64,000 bases of DNA from Bacillota bacterium (GTDB lineage Bacteria > Bacillota > Clostridia > Acetivibrionales > DTU013). The DNA is taken from positions 1 to 64,000 of the forward strand of contig JAEZMD010000005.1 in NCBI GenBank assembly GCA_023435745.1, written 5' to 3'. Shown piece after piece: positions 8,002 to 16,904 of the stretch (the stretch's first letter is position 1; every line of letters begins with the position of its first letter). Both the position numbers and the translations under genes were made by a program. Under the pieces are notes generated by a model. That model made no database searches. It was given only the letters and a program-made list of their open reading frames with translations, and was not told where the DNA came from.

Positions 8002-8030
8002 TATAAAAGTCGATTAAAAGGGACATTATA
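8002..8030 (+). promoter_or_regulatory. Putative sigma-G/sigma-F promoter of SASP gene
   Basis: TATA (8002-8005), an 18-bp spacer and CATTATA (8024-8030) agree with the forespore consensus (HATR, 17-18 bp, CATWHTA). The SASP gene starts 48 bp downstream. Late forespore expression is expected for this gene class. Confidence 0.5.
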
Positions 8031-8077
8031 ATGATGTACGCTGAAATGGGACACTGCCCGAAAAAGGAGGCGATACT

Positions 8078-8251
8078 GTGAGTAGACGAAGAAGTTTGAT
8101 GTCGGATCGTTTGAAGCACGAAATCGCAAAAGAGCTTGGGGTCTACAGTACGGTAGAGGCTGAAGGCTGGGGAGCCGTATCTTCCAGGGACTGCGGCAAT
8201 ATTGTTAAAAAGGCGATAGAAATGGCTGAAAAAAACCTTGAAACAAAATAG
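8078..8251 (+). CDS. ssp: Alpha/beta-type small acid-soluble spore protein
   Basis: The 57-residue product starts with GTG behind AAAAAGGAGG. It carries the family signatures KHEIAKELGV and EGWGAVSSRDCGNIVKKAIE, including the GPR cleavage region (here YSTVEAEGW) and the C-terminal DNA-contact helix. SASPs coat forespore DNA, protect it from UV and heat, and are degraded at germination. A cysteine sits where many relatives have alanine (RDAGN). A putative forespore promoter lies upstream and a strong terminator downstream, so it is monocistronic. Confidence 0.93.
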   Translation: MSRRRSLMSDRLKHEIAKELGVYSTVEAEGWGAVSSRDCGNIVKKAIEMAEKNLETK

Positions 8252-8272
8252 CCTCTTTATCCAGCGTAACAG

Positions 8273-8302
8273 GAGCCGGTGCATAACCGGCTCTTTGTTT
8301 TA
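8273..8302 (+). terminator. Rho-independent terminator of SASP gene
   Basis: Stem GAGCCGGT (8273-8280) with ACCGGCTC (8286-8293), loop GCATA, followed by TTTGTTTT. Confidence 0.9.
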
Positions 8303-8366
8303 TCAAACCGCATTTACTTTGTCAACTGACTGCATCATAATAATTACCAACCTTGTACAATTTTAT

Positions 8367-8395
8367 ATTGAAACGGCGCGGCGCAGGTGATATAA
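8367..8395 (+). promoter_or_regulatory. Distal promoter of S-layer gene
   Basis: TTGAAA (8367-8372), 17 bp, TATAAT (8390-8395), with an extended TGA before the -10. It would give a leader of about 345 nt. Confidence 0.65.
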
Positions 8396-8547
8396 TAGGA
8401 ATTGCTAAAATCTGGGGAGATCGCTTTAACGATTCGTTGCTGCTATCGACGCCCGGGTACGGTGCACTTTGTCACAGGCATCTAAAGCTCATTGGTACGG
8501 ACGGACTCAAGCGGCTGAAAAGGGCAGTATTGCTTTATTGCAAATCT

Positions 8548-8564
8548 GTTACAATTTCTTTACA
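8548..8564 (-). promoter_or_regulatory. WalR box upstream of S-layer promoter
   Basis: GTTACA-ATTTC-TTTACA is the exact reverse complement form of the WalR (YycF) consensus TGTWAH-N5-TGTWAH. It ends 16 bp before the -35 of the proximal S-layer promoter. The walRK genes lie 8 kb downstream. Confidence 0.6.
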
Positions 8565-8579
8565 CTTGGTTTGGATGTG

Positions 8580-8608
8580 TTGACGGGCAAAAATGCCGGT
8601 GATATAAT
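8580..8608 (+). promoter_or_regulatory. Proximal promoter of S-layer gene
   Basis: TTGACG (8580-8585), 17 bp, TATAAT (8603-8608), again with an extended TGA. Both S-layer promoters share GGTGATATAAT. The start would be near 8615, giving a leader of about 130 nt. Confidence 0.8.
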
Positions 8609-8619
8609 CAATTTGAATT

Positions 8620-8727
8620 CAGGAGGGTGAAGCTTGCCCTTGCTGAGTAAAATTGTAAGGCGGTCGGGTTATCACTGAAGGGATGAGGCGTAGCCCGGCT
8701 TGAAAAACAAGCCTGTCCCAAAAATTT
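8620..8727 (+). promoter_or_regulatory. Structured 5' leader of S-layer mRNA
   Basis: The leader contains GTCGGGTT paired with AGCCCGGC (8 pairs with G-U) and then GGCTTG-AAAAA-CAAGCC, before the AGGAGG ribosome site. It matches no riboswitch class that I recognise. Stable leaders are common on S-layer mRNAs and lengthen transcript life. Confidence 0.45.
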
Positions 8728-8746
8728 ACGAGGAGGATTTGAGAGT

Positions 8747-11700
8747 ATGAGAAATCTCAAAAAGTTACTTGCAGTTATCGTAAGTGTATGCGTGCTTGCA
8801 ACATTTGCGTTCCCTGCATTCGCCGCTGAGAAGACCGCTGCTGAGATTACCGAAGATCTCGGTGTGCTCAAAGGCGACAGCTCAGAGGGTGTTACGGATA
8901 CTTACCTTGCAAAAGGTACAACCAGAGACCAAGCCGCAGTTCTTTTCTTGAGACTGTTAGGTTTGGAAGACGAAGCTTACGCATTCGAAGGTGAAGACAA
9001 CTTCGCCGACGCTGACCAGACATGGGACAATGCGAGCAGAGCCCTTGCTTATTTGAAAGCTAACCCGGATCTGGGATGGCAGGGAGTAAGCGCAGACAAG
9101 TTTGATCCTAAAGGAACAATCAGTGCACAGCAGATGTACAAGGTGTGCCTCGAAGTTCTTGGATACAAACAGGGTGTTGACTTTGAATGGGCAGATGTGT
9201 TCACATTTGCTGCTGACAAGGGTTTATCAGAAATCGCTGATGTCACTGATATGACAAACGGTGACGTGGCAATCGCTCTTGTTGAAGTTCTCAAGCTGAC
9301 TCTTAAGGACAGCGAGACTACTTTGATCGAAGATCTGGTAGCTAAGGGTGTTGTTACTGAGGCTGATGCAATTGATGCAGGCTTGATTGAGCCGACTCCG
9401 GAAGAACTGGAAGTTGTTGATGTTACTGCAACAAACCTTATTCAGGCAGTAGTAACCTTTAACCAAAAGGTTGACAAGGATACCGCGAGCGATAAGGATA
9501 ATTACAGCTTTGCTACGGCTGACAAGATCACCGTTGATAAAGCTGATCTTCAGGACGACGGTGTAAGCGTAGTTCTGACATTTAAGACCTCAGTTGTACA
9601 GCAAAAGAACGCTAAGCTGACGGTAAACAATGTTAAATCGGCTGAAGGCGTTAAAATGGAAAAGAGTACTATTGAAGTAGTCTTCCTTGACAGCACGATT
9701 CCGACAGTTGTTAGTGCGGAAGTTGTCGGTATCTCCACAATCAAAGTTACTTTCTCCGAGCCGATGAATCCTGCTACCGTAACGTCAGCAGCCTTTAAGG
9801 TGAATGATGGAAAGTACTATGTAAAAGGTGCAACAGGCCAAACTAACAATACCGAATTTAGAGTAGAGCTTTACACTTCACTGAAGGACGGAGATCTCCC
9901 GTTTGAAATGAAGGCCGGTATCGCTGAGGACTGGGCAAAGTTCACAACTTTGGGCTATAAAACTACCCTGACGGTAGTTGAAGACAAAGATGCTCCTGAA
10001 GTTATTTCCTACGAGGATGCTAAGCCCAATTCAGTAACATTGGTTTGGAACGAAGACATTTCCATGATTAATGGCGGTTTGGCAAACTATTACCACACGA
10101 ATTCAAGCAATCCAGTTTCAGTAACTCCTGTAGTTGACGGTAAAAAGATGACGTTGACATTTGACAAAAACCATAAGCTGCCCAATGGTACGGCGTATGT
10201 GTATGTAATGAAGGAAGTTGTCAAGGATCTTTGGAACAACAAGAACGCACAGCAGATGGTTAAGCTGGACGTAGTAGTTGACAAAGACGCTCCGGTTCTT
10301 CAGTCAATCGAGGTTAAAACTGAGAAACAGATTGTGCTGACATTTGACGAAGCAGTTGAGAAATACAATAAATCATCTAACTACACTATTTTGGACAAAG
10401 ATGGCAAGGAAATTAAGAACATCCTTTATGGAGCACCCACAGTTGATAGTACCGGTAAGAAGGTTACTGTTAACTTCAGCAAGAATTTAGACGGCGGAGA
10501 TTATACGCTGGTAGTGAAGGATATTGAGGATAAGTCTGAAAACGCAATGGCTTCCTTCTCGATGAGCTTCACCATCACGGACAAAACCGCTCCGGATGTA
10601 GCTAAGATTAATGCAAAGATTTATACCCCAGCAGGTAGCGATGACACGATTCTTAAGATATTCTTCCCTGAAGCTATGGATATTGAGGGCACATATGGGG
10701 TAGATGATCTGGCCAAGTATTTCATCCTGAACGGTGGCAGTGGAACTGATTGGAAAGCTGTTAAAGATATTGACGATGTAGCACTTGCCGTTGTGGATGA
10801 TGCAAAAGCTGTTGAAATCACATTTACTAAAGCTGCACTTACCAAGGCCGGCGTTACTGTAGCTGCTGGAACGAAAGCGCTGAGGATTGCCAGGGTGGCT
10901 GACGCAGCAGGAAATTATACAGCAGACTTGCAGGGTGAGTATAACATCGTTGGCTCAGGTGATGTTTTCGTAACAAAAGCAGAGTTGACCGGAGCAAAGG
11001 AAGTGAAGGTATACTTCTCTGACGAACTGGCAAATCTTAATGAGGATGAAATTGTCATTAAGAAGAATACCACGGTCAACAAGTATACTGAGACTGCAAC
11101 CTTGGAGTTGAAAGATGGTAAATCAGTTGCAACCTTCAAATGCGAGAACGAATTTGCGTTTGATGCAAGCGATCTAGTTGTTGATGTGGCAACGGGTGCG
11201 ACTACTACAGTGAACCGCTACGGAGACAAATTGAATGGTAAGTCCGGGTATTCGCAAGAAGACAAACTGGCTCCTGAAATTGACAAGATCTTATTTGTAA
11301 ACAAGGCTTTGATTAAGGTATACTTCAAAGAGGCTCTTAAAAAGGACTTGTTTGCAACATCAGGCAAAAACGGATTCGATGTTCTGGGCGGAGATTTGGA
11401 TAAGGCTGCTCTTAGTGATCCTGCTAACAACGGAAACATTGTTCTTCTGACGAGCACAAAGGATGGCGGTAATTTCACCAGTGCTACAGGTATCAGCTAC
11501 AACGGCACAAACGGCCTTGCAGACGCGAATAACAATGCTTTAGCAGAAGTAACAAAGGCATCGGATGACATTAAGCAAGCCACAATCACAATAACTGCAT
11601 CCGCTACTGCTGATAATTTATTCACAGTAACTACGAACTTTGATGCGGACGCTACCATTGCAGCAACAAATGTTGACATGGATGGAGCAGGAGCCCAAAC

Positions 11701-11938
11701 AAAGGTGATAAACGGTATTACCTATACTGCATCAATTGAAGGCTCGCCTGCAGCTACTAAAACTTCTGCTAAAGTGAAGATCACAGCTTCAGGCGCTTCA
11801 CTTGCGGCAGAGGCTGCACAAACGTATACCTTCAAAGTTATTATTGATGGCTGTGAGAAGTCTATTGTGATGAATATTCCGGAATATACAGGCGTAGATA
11901 CTCCTACAGTACAGCAACCAACAATTGCTGCTCAGTAA
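8747..11938 (+). CDS. Major S-layer-like protein (SLH-like region plus Ig-like repeats)
   Basis: A 1063-residue secreted protein with a signal peptide (about 1-26, ending AFPAFA). An SLH-like region (about 28-215) includes LAKGTTRDQAAVLFLRLLGL and FDPKGTISAQQMYK. The rest is a series of beta-rich Ig/SbsA-like modules, each opening with a phrase such as DVTATNLIQAVVTFNQKV or IPTVVSAEVVGISTIKVTFSE. It has no LPXTG anchor or C-terminal membrane helix, so cell-wall binding through the SLH region is expected. Tandem strong promoters, a structured leader, a clear AGGAGG and a strong terminator point to high expression, fitting the main surface-layer subunit. The gene at 14509 is a smaller paralogue with the same layout. 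Confidence 0.85.
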   Translation: MRNLKKLLAVIVSVCVLATFAFPAFAAEKTAAEITEDLGVLKGDSSEGVTDTYLAKGTTRDQAAVLFLRLLGLEDEAYAFEGEDNFADADQTWDNASRALAYLKANPDLGWQGVSADKFDPKGTISAQQMYKVCLEVLGYKQGVDFEWADVFTFAADKGLSEIADVTDMTNGDVAIALVEVLKLTLKDSETTLIEDLVAKGVVTEADAIDAGLIEPTPEELEVVDVTATNLIQAVVTFNQKVDKDTASDKDNYSFATADKITVDKADLQDDGVSVVLTFKTSVVQQKNAKLTVNNVKSAEGVKMEKSTIEVVFLDSTIPTVVSAEVVGISTIKVTFSEPMNPATVTSAAFKVNDGKYYVKGATGQTNNTEFRVELYTSLKDGDLPFEMKAGIAEDWAKFTTLGYKTTLTVVEDKDAPEVISYEDAKPNSVTLVWNEDISMINGGLANYYHTNSSNPVSVTPVVDGKKMTLTFDKNHKLPNGTAYVYVMKEVVKDLWNNKNAQQMVKLDVVVDKDAPVLQSIEVKTEKQIVLTFDEAVEKYNKSSNYTILDKDGKEIKNILYGAPTVDSTGKKVTVNFSKNLDGGDYTLVVKDIEDKSENAMASFSMSFTITDKTAPDVAKINAKIYTPAGSDDTILKIFFPEAMDIEGTYGVDDLAKYFILNGGSGTDWKAVKDIDDVALAVVDDAKAVEITFTKAALTKAGVTVAAGTKALRIARVADAAGNYTADLQGEYNIVGSGDVFVTKAELTGAKEVKVYFSDELANLNEDEIVIKKNTTVNKYTETATLELKDGKSVATFKCENEFAFDASDLVVDVATGATTTVNRYGDKLNGKSGYSQEDKLAPEIDKILFVNKALIKVYFKEALKKDLFATSGKNGFDVLGGDLDKAALSDPANNGNIVLLTSTKDGGNFTSATGISYNGTNGLADANNNALAEVTKASDDIKQATITITASATADNLFTVTTNFDADATIAATNVDMDGAGAQTKVINGITYTASIEGSPAATKTSAKVKITASGASLAAEAAQTYTFKVIIDGCEKSIVMNIPEYTGVDTPTVQQPTIAAQ

Positions 11939-11992
11939 TCAACTACAAAGGCGTAACGGCCTGAAACGAACTTACTAATGTAAGAGTGTTTT

Positions 11993-12027
11993 AAGAGAGT
12001 CGGACGAAATCGTCCGGCTCTCTTTTC
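11993..12027 (+). terminator. Rho-independent terminator of S-layer gene
   Basis: A 15-pair stem (11993-12007 with 12010-12024, one G-U) encloses a very tight loop, followed by TTTT. Isolates the S-layer gene from the TolC-like pair. Confidence 0.9.
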
Positions 12028-12124
12028 ATCTTCTTTCAAAATCGATTACGTTAGTATCAGTTGCAGACATATAAAGAAAAAATCGGTATAATAATATTGT
12101 GAATACTGATGAAGGAGGGAAAGT

Positions 12125-13294
12125 GTGAAAAAATCTTGTTTATTGATAATCCTTTCAATAATACTTTTATTCTCTTCAAGTGCATTTGCGGTGGGTAAAA
12201 ATAATATCTACTGGAACTTGGCTGTGGTGCGGCTTGGACAGCATAACAATACACTGCTGAATATGGCCGGATCGGAACGTGTGGCCAGAAGGCAATATGA
12301 TGAGGCTGTAACGGATGCCAAATATGTTAACACGGATGGTATGACTATTACTTTCGGCGGAGAGAAATATTACATAAAATTTGAGCAGCAGACACAGATG
12401 CTTTTAACACAACAAAAGGAATTACTTCCCGAGCAAATGAAGCTTTCCTGGGAGCTGACACGAGATAATGGGACTAAAGCCAGAAATTCTATGATAATCG
12501 GACTTCGCAATCTTTATTTCGGGCTGTATAACGCTGATAATGATCGCAAGCTCGCACAGGAGAAGTACGAGCTTGCCAGGAATATATATAATCAGGATAC
12601 AATAAGACACCAGAGAGAATTGATATCCGAACTTGATTTATCGGTGTCCGGGCATGACCTTCTAAAAGCTGAAAAGGAAGTGGCTTCAGCCCAGAGAAGC
12701 TATGAGAACATGCTGCGGAGCTTTAATTCATATATAGGAGTAGAGTCGGAGACTTTATATGATAAGATTATATATGATGAACAATATAGCGAAGCAAGAT
12801 TAAAGCAGTGTGAGGAGTATGTTAACAAATCGATGACCAGGAGGCTTGACATTGTTGAGATAGAAAAGCAGCTTTCATTATTGGAAAAGCAAAAAAACAT
12901 AATGGACAGGTATCCGAAAATGCTAAGCATTCCGACAGTACGAGAGGATTATGATGATATTCTTTTACAGATGGAAATTTTGAGCCTAAAGCTGGAATCT
13001 GTAAAGCTTGAGGTCGAGAAGGAAATCGAGGAAGCGTATGTTGAGGTTGATGCGGCAAAGAGAAATGTTATCAATATGAAAAACATGCTTGATCTTCAGG
13101 GAAACAGTCTTGATAATACAAAAGAAAAATATCAGAATGGGATGATATCAAAGAATGTGCTGGATCAGGCGCAGATTGGTTATAACTCCATGAGGAATAA
13201 CTACGAGGCAGTTTTATTTGATTATAATACAAAGCTCATGAAGCTTGAATATGCTGCCGGTTTAGGTCCGGCGTTTCAGGAGGGGATACGATGA
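12125..13294 (+). CDS. TolC-like (OEP fold) secreted coiled-coil protein 1
   Basis: A 389-residue protein with a signal peptide (about 1-22, ending SSAFA). It is mostly long helices with the repeated pattern of TolC/OEP proteins: two similar halves of helix-hairpin-helix, with LRNLYFGLYNADNDRKLAQEKYELA in the first (shown here only in part: LRNLYFGLYNAD) and NMLDLQGNSLDNTKEKYQNG in the second. TolC proteins normally span an outer membrane, which this organism should lack. The GTG start at 12125 follows GAAGGAGGGA, and a -10 TATAAT lies at 12087-12092. It is translationally coupled to the next gene (ATGA overlap). Its role in a Gram-positive envelope is unknown; it may be an S-layer-associated conduit or structural protein. 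Confidence 0.7.
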   Translation: MKKSCLLIILSIILLFSSSAFAVGKNNIYWNLAVVRLGQHNNTLLNMAGSERVARRQYDEAVTDAKYVNTDGMTITFGGEKYYIKFEQQTQMLLTQQKELLPEQMKLSWELTRDNGTKARNSMIIGLRNLYFGLYNADNDRKLAQEKYELARNIYNQDTIRHQRELISELDLSVSGHDLLKAEKEVASAQRSYENMLRSFNSYIGVESETLYDKIIYDEQYSEARLKQCEEYVNKSMTRRLDIVEIEKQLSLLEKQKNIMDRYPKMLSIPTVREDYDDILLQMEILSLKLESVKLEVEKEIEEAYVEVDAAKRNVINMKNMLDLQGNSLDNTKEKYQNGMISKNVLDQAQIGYNSMRNNYEAVLFDYNTKLMKLEYAAGLGPAFQEGIR

Positions 13295-14394
13295 AAAAGA
13301 TTGCTTACATAGTGTTAACATTGATTATATTATTTATATTTACCGCAGGGGCTGCTGCGGAGAGTGGCGCGGGCATGAAATCCTTTACGGTTGCCGAAGC
13401 GCAGAAGCTCGCTGAAATAAATAGCAGGCAAGCTGTCATGGATGATCTGGACATCAAAGCAAAGGAAATTGCACTTGTACAGGCCAGGGAGGATGCACGG
13501 CTGGCGGGGTATAAATACGGAAGTGAGTCTATTACCAGCAACAGAATCAAAATGGACGTTCGGGTCTTTGAGTCGGAAGCGGCTCTCGAAGAAGCGAAAC
13601 GGAATAAGCAGGATAATGAGAAGCTTTTGAAGCTTGAGATCAGAAATTCTTTTATGAACATTTTACTGACACAGAAGGAACTTGAGAAGGAAACCCGTAA
13701 ATTGGGATTCCTGGAGGAAAGACTTAAAATGGCGAAAGCTAAATATGATGCAAAAATGATCACGGAGGGTGAGCTCGATTCAGCTCTGTTTAACGTTAAT
13801 AGTAAAGCTAATGACAATGAGGGGGTGAAGGCAAGGCTTCAGACACTTGATATGAAATTAAAAGGACAGCTTGAGCTGCCCCTGGGTGGTGAGATGCTGA
13901 AGCTTGAAGGAGTCATTGAAATGGAAAGCTTTCCTGAGGTTGATATAGACAAGGAGGCTTCCGCCTATCTGGAAACAGACAGGACCGTGTTCGCAGCGGC
14001 ACAAAAGTATGAAGCAGCCAGGAAGACCATGGAGTTGAGCGAAAAGCTTCTGCGACCCGGAAGCCCGACATACGACAGCAATAAAATTAGTCTGGAAGCC
14101 GTACTACGTGATTATGAGACTGCAAAGCGCAACAGCGAGGTAAATATAAGAAATGCCTACAATGATTTACTTAACTTAAAGGATAGTGCAGAGCTTGCAA
14201 TAAAGTATGAAGAGCTGCAACTTAAAATAAAGGAAAACATCAAAACAAAATATGATAAAGGGCAAATAAGCAGGGATGCTTATATATCTTCTGAGGAGCA
14301 ATACGAGGATGCTCTCTTTGCAAAATATAGTGCAATAGCTGGGTATAATACGAAGAGGAGAGAATTTCTTAACAAGATAAAGAAGGACTTTTGA
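13291..14394 (+). CDS. TolC-like (OEP fold) secreted coiled-coil protein 2
   Basis: A 367-residue protein with a signal peptide (about 1-23, ending AGAAA). Its helices follow the OEP plan: FTVAEAQKLAEINSRQ resembles the N-terminal LTLEEAIKLALENN-type motif of TolC proteins, LEIRNSFMNILLTQKELE resembles the first coiled coil, and VNIRNAYNDLLNLKDSAELA the second. The start codon overlaps the stop of protein 1, so the two are probably made in fixed ratio and may pair. No inner-membrane pump or membrane-fusion protein is encoded beside them. The following gene is a second S-layer-like protein. Confidence 0.72.
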   Translation: MKKIAYIVLTLIILFIFTAGAAAESGAGMKSFTVAEAQKLAEINSRQAVMDDLDIKAKEIALVQAREDARLAGYKYGSESITSNRIKMDVRVFESEAALEEAKRNKQDNEKLLKLEIRNSFMNILLTQKELEKETRKLGFLEERLKMAKAKYDAKMITEGELDSALFNVNSKANDNEGVKARLQTLDMKLKGQLELPLGGEMLKLEGVIEMESFPEVDIDKEASAYLETDRTVFAAAQKYEAARKTMELSEKLLRPGSPTYDSNKISLEAVLRDYETAKRNSEVNIRNAYNDLLNLKDSAELAIKYEELQLKIKENIKTKYDKGQISRDAYISSEEQYEDALFAKYSAIAGYNTKRREFLNKIKKDF

Positions 14395-14429
14395 AACAAT
14401 TATTGAGTCAATATCGTCAAATATATAGT

Positions 14430-14454
14430 TATAATAAGAAAAGATTGATATAAT
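14430..14454 (+). promoter_or_regulatory. Putative -10 elements before second S-layer-like gene
   Basis: Two TATAAT hexamers (14430-14435 and 14449-14454). The second has an extended TGA, as in the promoters of the 8747 gene. No good -35 is visible. Confidence 0.4.
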
Positions 14455-14508
14455 TAAATTGGATATTTTGGCGGAGCAAATAAATAACAAATGAAAAGGG
14501 GTCTTAAT

Positions 14509-16788
14509 ATGAAGAATATGAAAAAGGTACTCTCTATCATTTTATCTTTTGTTGTTTGCATCACACTATTCACTGGAATTGTGAATGCAGATACTACTAT
14601 TGATTCAGACAAAATGGCGGACGTTTTGAATAGACTGGATATATTACAGGGGAGTAATGGGGATTATTTATTATACAATAATCTGGACAGAGCTCAAGCT
14701 ACCGCATTGATTATAAGGATGCTGGGAAAGGAAGACTATGTAAAGGAAAACGCCGACGAATTGCGGAGCACGAAATATCCTGATGTGCCGCAAAACTCAT
14801 GGTATGCCCCATACGTTGGTTATAGTACACTGCATAATATTGTTGCCGGTGATCTTGCCGGAAACTTTACACCATTGGAAAAAACGACGGAAAAGGCTTT
14901 TCTGAAAATGGCTTTGTGTGCTCTTGGGTATGAGTATGGAACAGATTTTAGCTGGCCCAATGTATATCAGAAGGCTTATGAAGTTGGTATAGTTACGGAT
15001 TTGTCATATTCAACCAAGACTGAAGATGACAGGGATTATTTGAGATTACAGGCAGTTGAGGTTATTTACAGATCACTGAATACGTTTAAAAAAGATTCTA
15101 AGACGAAAATGGTATTTGCACTAGTAGAGGAGGGTGTATTTACCATTGAAGACATCGCGGCAAGCGGGCTTTTTGGCGATGAAGAAATGATTGCTATTGA
15201 GGAAATCACTACGACCAGTCCTGATACTGTTGAAGTGAAATTTAGCGGAAATGTATGGAGCCTTGATGCAGGGGATGTAGACATAAACGATGCCACGCAA
15301 ACCGACCAGGTACTCGAAGTGAAGTCAGCTGCTATAAAGGAAAATGTGGTTCAGATTATCACAGCAGGGCAGATTCCAGGGAGAAAATATACTCTTAGCA
15401 TTAATAATATTACAGATACTAACGGTGTTATTTCAAGCGATCTTACCGGAACATTCACCGGTTATAAATCACAACAGGTTACATCGGACTTTTTTATGAT
15501 CAGTCGGGTGGAGCAGCTTACGGGAAAAGTAATTAATGTATATTTTACACATCCGATCAATATAAGCAGTGAAAACCCGGCATATTATGAATTGATAAAA
15601 AGCGGAAATTCAGTCGTAACCGGCACTTCCCAGGGTATGGTGGTAAAGAAGTTAAATTCAGTAGATAATGCAGTGTCTATTTATCTAAAGGACTATGCCT
15701 TTGAACTTGGAGAGGTATATACGCTGCGGGTCGACGGTAAGCTAAACAGCAGCTACGGTGTAAAGCTTGGCGAAGGCTATGGGGAAGCAAAAGATTTTGT
15801 GGCTACGGTAGAGGATTCTGAACAATTGGAAGTGCTTTTTGTAGAAGCATGGACAAATAACTCTGTCAGAATTGTTTTTAACCGTGAGGTCGATCCTGCA
15901 TGGGCGGGGAGAAGACTCAATTATACTATCCATGATTCCAACAACAGCATTATCGATGTTACAAAGGCAGTGGTAAGTGAAAGCGGTGACGACAGCGGGA
16001 AAGAGGTTATGCTGAGTTTATCGAGCCCGCTTTATAAGACCAAAAAGTATGAGGTTAGGATTGAATATATTCCTGATTTTTATAAACAGAGCATTATTGA
16101 AGACAAAAGCTTCTCTTTCACAGGAGATTATCAGGTCAATAAGGAGTTAGAGCTTGCCGGAGCTTTTTCAGAGTATAGTAATTCGGTGATTGTAGCATTC
16201 ACTAAACCATTGGACCCTGTAAAGGCATCAAATAAAAGCAGTTATAACATCAGAGGTAAAAGTGACCTGACGTTTAATGTTGCCCCAGAGAAGGCATATT
16301 ATTCGGAGCAAAATGGCATGTATTCTGTAAAATTGTTCTTACCTGCAGGTAAAACATTAAGTGACTCAAAGACATATACAGTATATGCGTATGATATGAA
16401 GGATTCATTAGGCAACACGTATTTAGGAACTCTGCGCGGAGAATTTACAGGGGGCAGCGATGCTGATACCAAGCCACGGATCATAGATGCCGTTACAATC
16501 TCGAAAGACGCGGTAAAGGTAACGTTTAACACAGAGATAGCCTTCGAACCGAATAATATTAGTACAACTAATTATACGCTGGAGTATGCTGCAAATGCTG
16601 AAACAGTAAAAATAGTTCCCTTTGCTGTGAATTATGTGAATGCCACGACACTGGTGCTTCGATTTGATGAGATGGATCCCACTATTGATTACCTGATTAA
16701 ATTCAGATCTATCATGGATTACTCAGAGCAGTACACCCGTACGTCAACAGATGAGTACAACACAGTAAACGTGAGGTGGGGAGAATAA
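14509..16788 (+). CDS. S-layer-like protein 2 (SLH-like region plus Ig-like repeats)
   Basis: A 759-residue secreted protein with a signal peptide (about 1-26, ending GIVNA). Its SLH-like region (about 30-215) includes NNLDRAQATALIIRMLG, YPDVPQNSWYAPYVGYS and NFTPLEKTTEKAFLKMAL, and SbsA/Ig-like modules follow. The plan matches the 8747 protein, but it is shorter and more diverged. I chose the ATG at 14509, which has AAAAGGGG 8 nt before it; an in-frame ATG at 14491 has no ribosome site. No terminator is obvious between it and walR, so some read-through into walRK is possible. Probable minor S-layer or surface component. Confidence 0.82.
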   Translation: MKNMKKVLSIILSFVVCITLFTGIVNADTTIDSDKMADVLNRLDILQGSNGDYLLYNNLDRAQATALIIRMLGKEDYVKENADELRSTKYPDVPQNSWYAPYVGYSTLHNIVAGDLAGNFTPLEKTTEKAFLKMALCALGYEYGTDFSWPNVYQKAYEVGIVTDLSYSTKTEDDRDYLRLQAVEVIYRSLNTFKKDSKTKMVFALVEEGVFTIEDIAASGLFGDEEMIAIEEITTTSPDTVEVKFSGNVWSLDAGDVDINDATQTDQVLEVKSAAIKENVVQIITAGQIPGRKYTLSINNITDTNGVISSDLTGTFTGYKSQQVTSDFFMISRVEQLTGKVINVYFTHPINISSENPAYYELIKSGNSVVTGTSQGMVVKKLNSVDNAVSIYLKDYAFELGEVYTLRVDGKLNSSYGVKLGEGYGEAKDFVATVEDSEQLEVLFVEAWTNNSVRIVFNREVDPAWAGRRLNYTIHDSNNSIIDVTKAVVSESGDDSGKEVMLSLSSPLYKTKKYEVRIEYIPDFYKQSIIEDKSFSFTGDYQVNKELELAGAFSEYSNSVIVAFTKPLDPVKASNKSSYNIRGKSDLTFNVAPEKAYYSEQNGMYSVKLFLPAGKTLSDSKTYTVYAYDMKDSLGNTYLGTLRGEFTGGSDADTKPRIIDAVTISKDAVKVTFNTEIAFEPNNISTTNYTLEYAANAETVKIVPFAVNYVNATTLVLRFDEMDPTIDYLIKFRSIMDYSEQYTRTSTDEYNTVNVRWGE

Positions 16789-16848
16789 GCTTAGAAAAGC
16801 CAATAATTAACGCTTGCTGCTTATCTATGCATTATCCTCTTTTAATGA

Positions 16849-16854
16849 TATAAT
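16849..16854 (+). promoter_or_regulatory. Putative walR promoter -10
   Basis: TATAAT within AATGATATAATGAT, 50 bp before the walR start. TTGCTG at 16814-16819 is too far away to be a standard -35. Confidence 0.45.
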
Positions 16855-16904
16855 GATAACAACTGTTCTGACATTGTGGCAATGAAGAAGAGGGAGCGTG
16901 TTTT

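Noticed and set aside
8353..8583. 76-codon open frame upstream of the S-layer gene
   Set aside because: It has no ribosome site, unusual composition, and overlaps two promoters and a WalR box, so it is read as non-coding.
8620..8740. Cyclic di-GMP riboswitch in the S-layer leader
   Set aside because: The conserved core of the class I aptamer (CACGCAAAG and GNRA-receptor parts) is not present.
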